Part shown: piece by piece, positions 23,163 through 26,024 of the stretch
Position numbering within the stretch: the first letter of the stretch is position 1
Layout: each line of letters starts with the position of its first letter
From: Clostridiales bacterium
GTDB taxonomy: Bacteria; Bacillota; Clostridia; Oscillospirales; Oscillospiraceae
Direction of reading: 5' to 3'
DNA length: 26,024 bases
Assembly (NCBI GenBank): GCA_019420945.1
Contig: JAHZGF010000026.1
Coordinates: 1 to 26,024 of the forward strand
Translations under genes and position numbers: made by a program
The notes under the pieces: model-generated
Told to the model about the DNA's origin: nothing
Database searches by the model: none
Seen by the model: only the letters and a program-made list of their open reading frames with translations

Positions 23163-23654
23163 CTATTTGCGCCGGTATTTCTTGCACATTGTTTCCAACA
23201 ACGCAAAGTCATTGCATCTTTTTGCCAAAGGCGTTTTATCCCCGTTGACTTGCTTATGCTTGTATAAGGTATTTGCGTTCTTGCGAATCTTCTCTTGAAT
23301 CGATTTGATAAACCGGTACTCGGCCAGTAAGAGTGATTTATATTTTGGATCTCTCACCGTTTCAAAATTCACATACCTGCATTCAGATAAAGGAACGGGA
23401 AACATATTGTTTAGATTGATAACGGCATAATCCTTGATTTTGATGAAATCAAGGCCCTCCTTCATCCTTTTATGTTTTGGTTTGAACGAAGAAAGGGGGG
23501 CAAAATAGTCAAGGCCATTGACCTGTAAAACTATGCCTATGTATTTCCGCTCGTTCGCTTGCCCCTGCTGCCGGTTGTGAAAAATATGGGGAGCATACGG
23601 AACAAGGTAGTTGATATATGCCGCATTGATCTCATAAATTTTTAGATTTTCCAT
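23163..23654 (-). CDS. toxN: Type III toxin-antitoxin endoribonuclease toxin, ToxN/AbiQ family
   Basis: A 163-residue protein resembling ToxN/AbiQ toxins in length and motif order: LKIYEINAAYINYLV start, KYIGIVLQVNGLDYFAPLSS core, then KPKHKRM, IKDYAVINLNNMFPVP and a helical C terminus. These toxins are sequence-specific RNases held inactive by a repeat-containing antitoxin RNA encoded just upstream, and many block phage by abortive infection. ATG at 23654 is preceded by AAGGGAGGG; an in-frame upstream ATG at 23687 falls inside the terminator hairpin and is rejected. The upstream order (consensus promoter, structured RNA of about 130 nt, hairpin terminator, toxin gene) is the type III arrangement. 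It lies about 270 nt inside the tRNA scar, so it is element cargo. AT-rich codon use differs from the neighbouring block and suggests recent transfer. Confidence 0.9.
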   Translation of the reverse strand: MENLKIYEINAAYINYLVPYAPHIFHNRQQGQANERKYIGIVLQVNGLDYFAPLSSFKPKHKRMKEGLDFIKIKDYAVINLNNMFPVPLSECRYVNFETVRDPKYKSLLLAEYRFIKSIQEKIRKNANTLYKHKQVNGDKTPLAKRCNDFALLETMCKKYRRK

Positions 23655-23674
23655 ATACCCTCCCTTAAACAGAA

Positions 23675-23697
23675 AGGGCGGACACAAAGCCCGCCCT
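23675..23697 (-). terminator. Leaky terminator between antitoxin RNA and toxN
   Basis: AGGGCGGGC (minus strand, 23697 to 23689) pairs with GTCCGCCCT (23683 to 23675) with one G-U pair and a TTTGT loop; TTTCTGTTT follows. In type III systems a terminator here limits readthrough so that antitoxin RNA is in excess over toxin mRNA. The ribosome site of toxN starts just after it. Confidence 0.82.
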
Positions 23698-23829
23698 CCT
23701 GTTAAAATCGCACTCCGAGTAGCGAAACACTCACTTGTAACTTTCTTGGTGATGGAGCCAAGAGAAGCTCACTCAATTTCTTTCTCACTTTGGGCTGAGA
23801 TACACCCCTGTTAAGAGTATTCCACTCCT
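23698..23829 (-). ncRNA. toxI: Candidate type III antitoxin RNA with periodic hairpins
   Basis: The region lies between a consensus promoter and a terminator and has no coding sequence. Three short hairpins have 5' arms starting at 23800, 23762 and 23724, exactly 38 nt apart: TCTCA/TGAGA, CTTGG/CCAAG, and CGC-T-ACT/AGTGCG (one bulge). A fourth, GGAGT/ACTCT, lies at the transcript start (23828). Sequence identity between units is low, so the repeats are degenerate, but the spacing fits the 35-45 nt units known for ToxI-like RNAs. CTTAACAGG-like text occurs at both ends (23807-23814 and 23698-23705, TTAACAGG). Position and promoter make the RNA likely; the unit boundaries are tentative. Confidence 0.7.
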
Positions 23830-23835
23830 ATGTTC

Positions 23836-23864
23836 ATTATATGTGCTCTGCCCTCGTTTGTCAA
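23836..23864 (-). promoter_or_regulatory. Perfect consensus sigma-A promoter for the antitoxin RNA
   Basis: TTGACA (minus strand, 23859-23864), a 17-nt spacer, and TATAAT (23836-23841) match the housekeeping consensus in every position. The start is expected near 23829. A strong constitutive promoter is what a labile antitoxin RNA needs. Confidence 0.88.
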
Positions 23865-24210
23865 GCAAGAAAAAGCTGCCGTAGCTTGGTCTCGCTTTGG
23901 CAAAGCAGCTAGATATGACATCCCTCCCCGAAGCAGAAAAAAGAGGGGCCGCCAAGCAGCGTCTATATCCTTCAATTCTTCCCGCTCACTCAGAGAGGGG
24001 ATTTCCTTTTTTCTGCCTGAACAGAGCTTCTTCATTCTTCACTGTGTTCGGATTGTCTCCTACTGAGCGTCAATCTATGCTGGCAAAATAACTAAAAGCA
24101 GCTTTGGTTTTGCGAGCCTGTTTGTGCGTCAAGAATTTAACTTTCGGGCCTATTTTTTCTTCAAAAACCACAAAATGCAGAAGAGTCATTTCTGTTTCGC
24201 TCCCACATAT

Positions 24211-24246
24211 GGGGGTACCCCCCTGTCATGGTGACAGTGGCCCCCC
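24211..24246. repeat. Nested palindromes in the element's non-coding region
   Basis: GGGGGTACCCCC (24211-24222) is a perfect 12-bp palindrome. It is followed by CTGTCA-TGG-TGACAG (24223-24237), then a C6 run (24241-24246) that could pair with the first G run to enclose the second hairpin. The structure lies in the 740-nt stretch 23865-24605, which has no gene I can support. Such structures occur at transfer or replication origins, but no nick site is recognisable. From 23865 to 24210 I see no other feature. Confidence 0.5.
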
Positions 24247-24275
24247 TTGTTTTCTTTCGGACTTCTCTCTACAAT
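24247..24275 (+). promoter_or_regulatory. Likely promoter for the RepA-like ATPase gene
   Basis: TTGTTT (24247-24252), a 17-nt spacer and TACAAT (24270-24275) give a good sigma-A match on the plus strand. The leader to the ATPase gene would be about 320 nt and highly structured. Confidence 0.5.
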
Positions 24276-24291
24276 GAGAATCACATTTTGA

Positions 24292-24313
24292 GACAGGAAT
24301 AAAATTTCCTGTC
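24292..24313. repeat. Perfect inverted repeat just after the ATPase promoter
   Basis: GACAGGAA (24292-24299) and TTCCTGTC (24306-24313) are exact inverts around TAAAAT. Beginning 17 nt after the -10 box, it could be a repressor site or the first hairpin of the leader RNA. Confidence 0.55.
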
Positions 24314-24375
24314 CGGTAAACTTGCGAGGTGTTGGAAATGATTTCTCTATAACATTCTTATGCTATTAGAATACT

Positions 24376-24409
24376 ACTCCCACCTTTTGCAAAAGAGGTG
24401 GGAGTTTTT
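24376..24409 (+). terminator. Terminator in the ATPase leader (possible attenuator)
   Basis: ACTCCCACCT (24376-24385) pairs perfectly with AGGTGGGAGT (24396-24405), with self-complementary TTTTGCAAAA between, and the following T-run extends to 24409. No gene ends before it on the plus strand; it lies about 100 nt past the leader promoter. The text CTCCCACCTTTT recurs at 24562-24573 in a second hairpin, so the two regions could compete for pairing. Confidence 0.75.
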
Positions 24410-24560
24410 GTATCCCCGCAGACATGAAAAGGCACGGAGAAGAAGCCCCCTTCTACCATTGCAGAAAGGAAAACTGAACTCAGCTTAGCCGTCCATCCGC
24501 CAGTATTGCTCCAAACATTGCGGATGAATGGTACCGTGTCTTTCCTCAAATTAAAACACT

Positions 24561-24583
24561 GCTCCCACCTTTTCCCTGGGAGC
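24561..24583 (+). promoter_or_regulatory. Leader hairpin touching the ATPase ribosome site
   Basis: GCTCCCA (24561-24567) pairs with TGGGAGC (24577-24583), 4 nt before the AAAGGAG ribosome site at 24588-24594. Its 5' arm repeats that of the terminator at 24376. A further stem CATCCGC/GCGGATG lies upstream (24494-24500 and 24520-24526). Together these suggest structure-based control of translation or transcription. Confidence 0.45.
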
Positions 24584-24605
24584 GATGAAAGGAGTGCGAA
24601 GTTAT

Positions 24606-25577
24606 TTGCCGAAAAATCAACCCGAACTGAAGCTCATCTCCCTGGAGGACGTGGCAGTGGAGCCAGTGCGCTGGCTCTGGTATCCGTACATCCCCTTGGG
24701 GAAACTGTCCATCATTCACGGGGACCCAGCCGAGGGCAAGACCACCTTGGCCCTGTGGATCGCGGCGGCCTGCAGCCGGGGACAGGCCCTTCCCGGCGGA
24801 GAAAATGGCGAACCCCTTACCGTTCTCTACCAGACCGCCGAGGACGGTTTAGGGGACACCATCAAGCCACGGCTGCTGGAGTCCCAGGCGGACTTGCACC
24901 ACATCTACACCATTGATGAAACGGATTTCCCTCTCTCCATGCTTGACGAGCGCATCGGGGAGGCCATTGAGAAAACCCATGCCCAGCTGATGATCCTGGA
25001 CCCCATGCAGGCGTATCTGGGGGAGAAGGTGGACATGAACCGGGCAAACGAGGTGCGCACCGTGATGAAGGGGCTGACCAAAGTGGCAAACCAAACCGGC
25101 TGCGCCATCGTCCTGGTAGGACACCTGAACAAATCCCAAAGCGCCAACAGTGCCCAGCGGGGCCTGGGCTCCATGGACTTTCGGGCAGCAGCTCGGAGCG
25201 TTCTGCTGGTGGGCCGGGTCAAAAATGACCGGGACATCCGGGTGATGGTCCACGACAAATCCTCCCTGGCCCCGGAGGGGAACTCCCGGGCCTTCTCCCT
25301 GGAGAACGGCACCCTTCACTGGCAGAAGGGATATGAAAACCTCACGGCGGACGAGCTGTTGAGCGGAAGAAGTCCAGATTCCAAACTCACGTTGGCGGAG
25401 CAGCTTATCCTAGATACCCTGGACAAGCACCCCGTTGTTCCTGCCAAAGTGATGTACCGCTTGGCGGAGCAGGCCAGCATCTCTCCCCGAACGCTCAAAG
25501 AGGCCAAGCGGAATTTAACTGGCTATGTGGAGTCCGTCCGCCTGGCCAACGAGTGGAATTGGCTGAGAAAAGAATAA
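24606..25577 (+). CDS. RepA-like AAA ATPase of a mobile element
   Basis: A protein of 323 residues in the RecA/RepA-like AAA_25 class, related to plasmid helicase RepA and common in integrative elements of Clostridia. Walker A is GDPAEGKTT, Walker B LMILDPMQAYLG, and a third conserved motif VLVGHLNKS follows. The C terminus carries a winged-helix-like segment (PVVPAKVMYRLAEQASIS, then SPRTLKEAKRNL). It probably unwinds or loads DNA for element replication. TTG at 24606 is 11 nt from AAAGGAG (24588-24594); an in-frame ATG at 24585 lies before that site, next to a hairpin, and would add seven residues. It faces right, into the rest of the element beyond the window. Confidence 0.88.
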   Translation: MPKNQPELKLISLEDVAVEPVRWLWYPYIPLGKLSIIHGDPAEGKTTLALWIAAACSRGQALPGGENGEPLTVLYQTAEDGLGDTIKPRLLESQADLHHIYTIDETDFPLSMLDERIGEAIEKTHAQLMILDPMQAYLGEKVDMNRANEVRTVMKGLTKVANQTGCAIVLVGHLNKSQSANSAQRGLGSMDFRAAARSVLLVGRVKNDRDIRVMVHDKSSLAPEGNSRAFSLENGTLHWQKGYENLTADELLSGRSPDSKLTLAEQLILDTLDKHPVVPAKVMYRLAEQASISPRTLKEAKRNLTGYVESVRLANEWNWLRKE

Positions 25578-25702
25578 AGGGTGCAAGGGTGCAAACTGCG
25601 ATAGAGTACACTTGCCCATCTTGTGGTTTGAACCATAAAACCGTCTACATATTGTGTGTGAGCTGAAGAGTACACTGGTGCGCATTGCCTCCTTGCACCC
25701 TT
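25577..25702. repeat. Inverted and direct repeats after the ATPase gene
   Basis: AAGGGTGCAAGG (25577-25588) is exactly inverted as CCTTGCACCCTT (25691-25702). GGGTGCAA is directly repeated at 25579 and 25587, and AGAGTACACT is directly repeated at 25603-25612 and 25667-25676. The set brackets a 114-nt span and could be iterons or protein-binding sites linked to replication by the ATPase. From 25578 to the right edge I find no gene I can support. Confidence 0.5.
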
Positions 25703-25720
25703 GGAAAAGCCCTGGCAAGT

Positions 25721-25762
25721 GACGCAAATTTCGCCCCCTCCCCTCTAGCGGAATTTTGCGTC
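25721..25762. repeat. Inverted repeat with GACGCAAA arms
   Basis: GACGCAAATTTCGC (25721-25734) is inverted, with small differences, as GCGGAATTTTGCGTC (25748-25762) around a C/T-rich loop. The remaining sequence to the right edge is GC-rich and low in complexity, with GCCCAGTTT and GGCCC-type repeats. An ATG at 25981 opens a frame to the edge but has no ribosome site. Confidence 0.4.
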
Positions 25763-26024
25763 CCTTGCGTTCCTTCCGGCACTGGCCCCCACAGCCAGCC
25801 GTCCCACAAAACCGCCCAAGCCCCAGATTTGGCCCCAGGAGGCCCCGTGTGCCCAGTTTACGCCCCAGGTGGGGGAACGACCCGCCCCCGCCCGGTCAGG
25901 GGCCGGTTTGGGCCACACAGGGCCCAGTTTGGCAGAAAAGAAAGAAAACAGCCCAGCCCGGAAAACAACCGCCAGCACAAATGGAGAATACGCCAGCTTT
26001 TGACCTCCCACCAGGCGAACGGTT

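Noticed and set aside
23698..23829. CRISPR-like array upstream of toxN
   Set aside because: The units are not identical repeats with unique spacers and no cas gene is nearby; promoter, terminator and toxin context fit an antitoxin RNA instead.
25589..25666. Short plus-strand frame with a CPSCG motif (25 codons from GTG)
   Set aside because: There is no clear ribosome site, it overlaps the direct and inverted repeats, and a single CxxC pair cannot support a zinc site.
25745..26011. Minus-strand Trp/Gly-rich frame of 88 codons
   Set aside because: It lies in low-complexity GC-rich sequence with GCCCAGTTT repeats, with no ribosome site and no recognisable family.
25981..26024. Possible start of a gene running off the right edge (MENTPAFDLPPGER)
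   Set aside because: The upstream sequence lacks a ribosome site and only 14 codons are visible; it may be real but cannot be supported here.

Overview
The window looks like DNA from a gut-type Clostridia bacterium (Bacillota; most like the Oscillospiraceae). The reasons are the moderately GC-rich coding sequence, strong AGGAGG-type ribosome sites, frequent TTG/GTG starts, DUF5067/DUF4428-like and TPM/SPFH zinc-ribbon proteins, and mobile-element genes of the integrase and RepA-like ATPase kind common in that group. This assignment comes from family resemblance only; no search was run.

Layout. (1) 1-2752, plus strand: the end of a mobile element, with the tail of an unidentified gene and two tandem tyrosine recombinases. 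(2) 2870-22483, all minus strand: a 17-gene signalling and envelope block in three transcription units. Unit I (22483 to 19503) encodes an orphan solute-binding lipoprotein and a membrane-tethered LuxR-type regulator, and ends in a strong terminator. Unit II (19336 to 14529) encodes a Cys-rich small protein, a lipoprotein/7TM/degenerate-kinase hybrid, a NarL-type histidine kinase and a LuxR-type response regulator, all start/stop overlapped, and also ends in a terminator. Unit III (14389 to 2870) begins and ends with two paralogous receiver-like proteins. Between them are relatives of Bacillus subtilis YdjI (SPFH plus zinc ribbons), YdjG (zinc ribbons plus a membrane segment) and YdjH (TPM domains), together with four lipoprotein or membrane-anchored proteins, a 4TM protein, a DUF4428-like zinc-ribbon protein and a DUF6935-like protein. 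(3) 22821-22891: the 3' half of a tRNA-Arg(CCG) gene with encoded CCA and its native terminator, which I read as an integration scar. (4) 22892-26024: the start of a second mobile element. It holds a type III toxin-antitoxin locus (ToxN/AbiQ-like RNase with a structured antitoxin RNA, a hairpin terminator and a perfect consensus promoter), a highly structured non-coding leader, a RepA-like AAA ATPase and a GC-rich repeat-containing region.

How the parts may work together (inference). In B. subtilis, YdjG/YdjH/YdjI act with PspA in envelope-stress protection. Here homologues of the three sit without a visible PspA, next to two LuxR-type regulators and two odd receiver proteins. A 17-bp operator at the same distance from a -10 box precedes both the binding-protein operon and the receiver/YdjI operon, so the sensory and effector operons are probably co-regulated. 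The two most interesting items are this regulatory/envelope module and the ToxIN-like locus just inside the tRNA scar.
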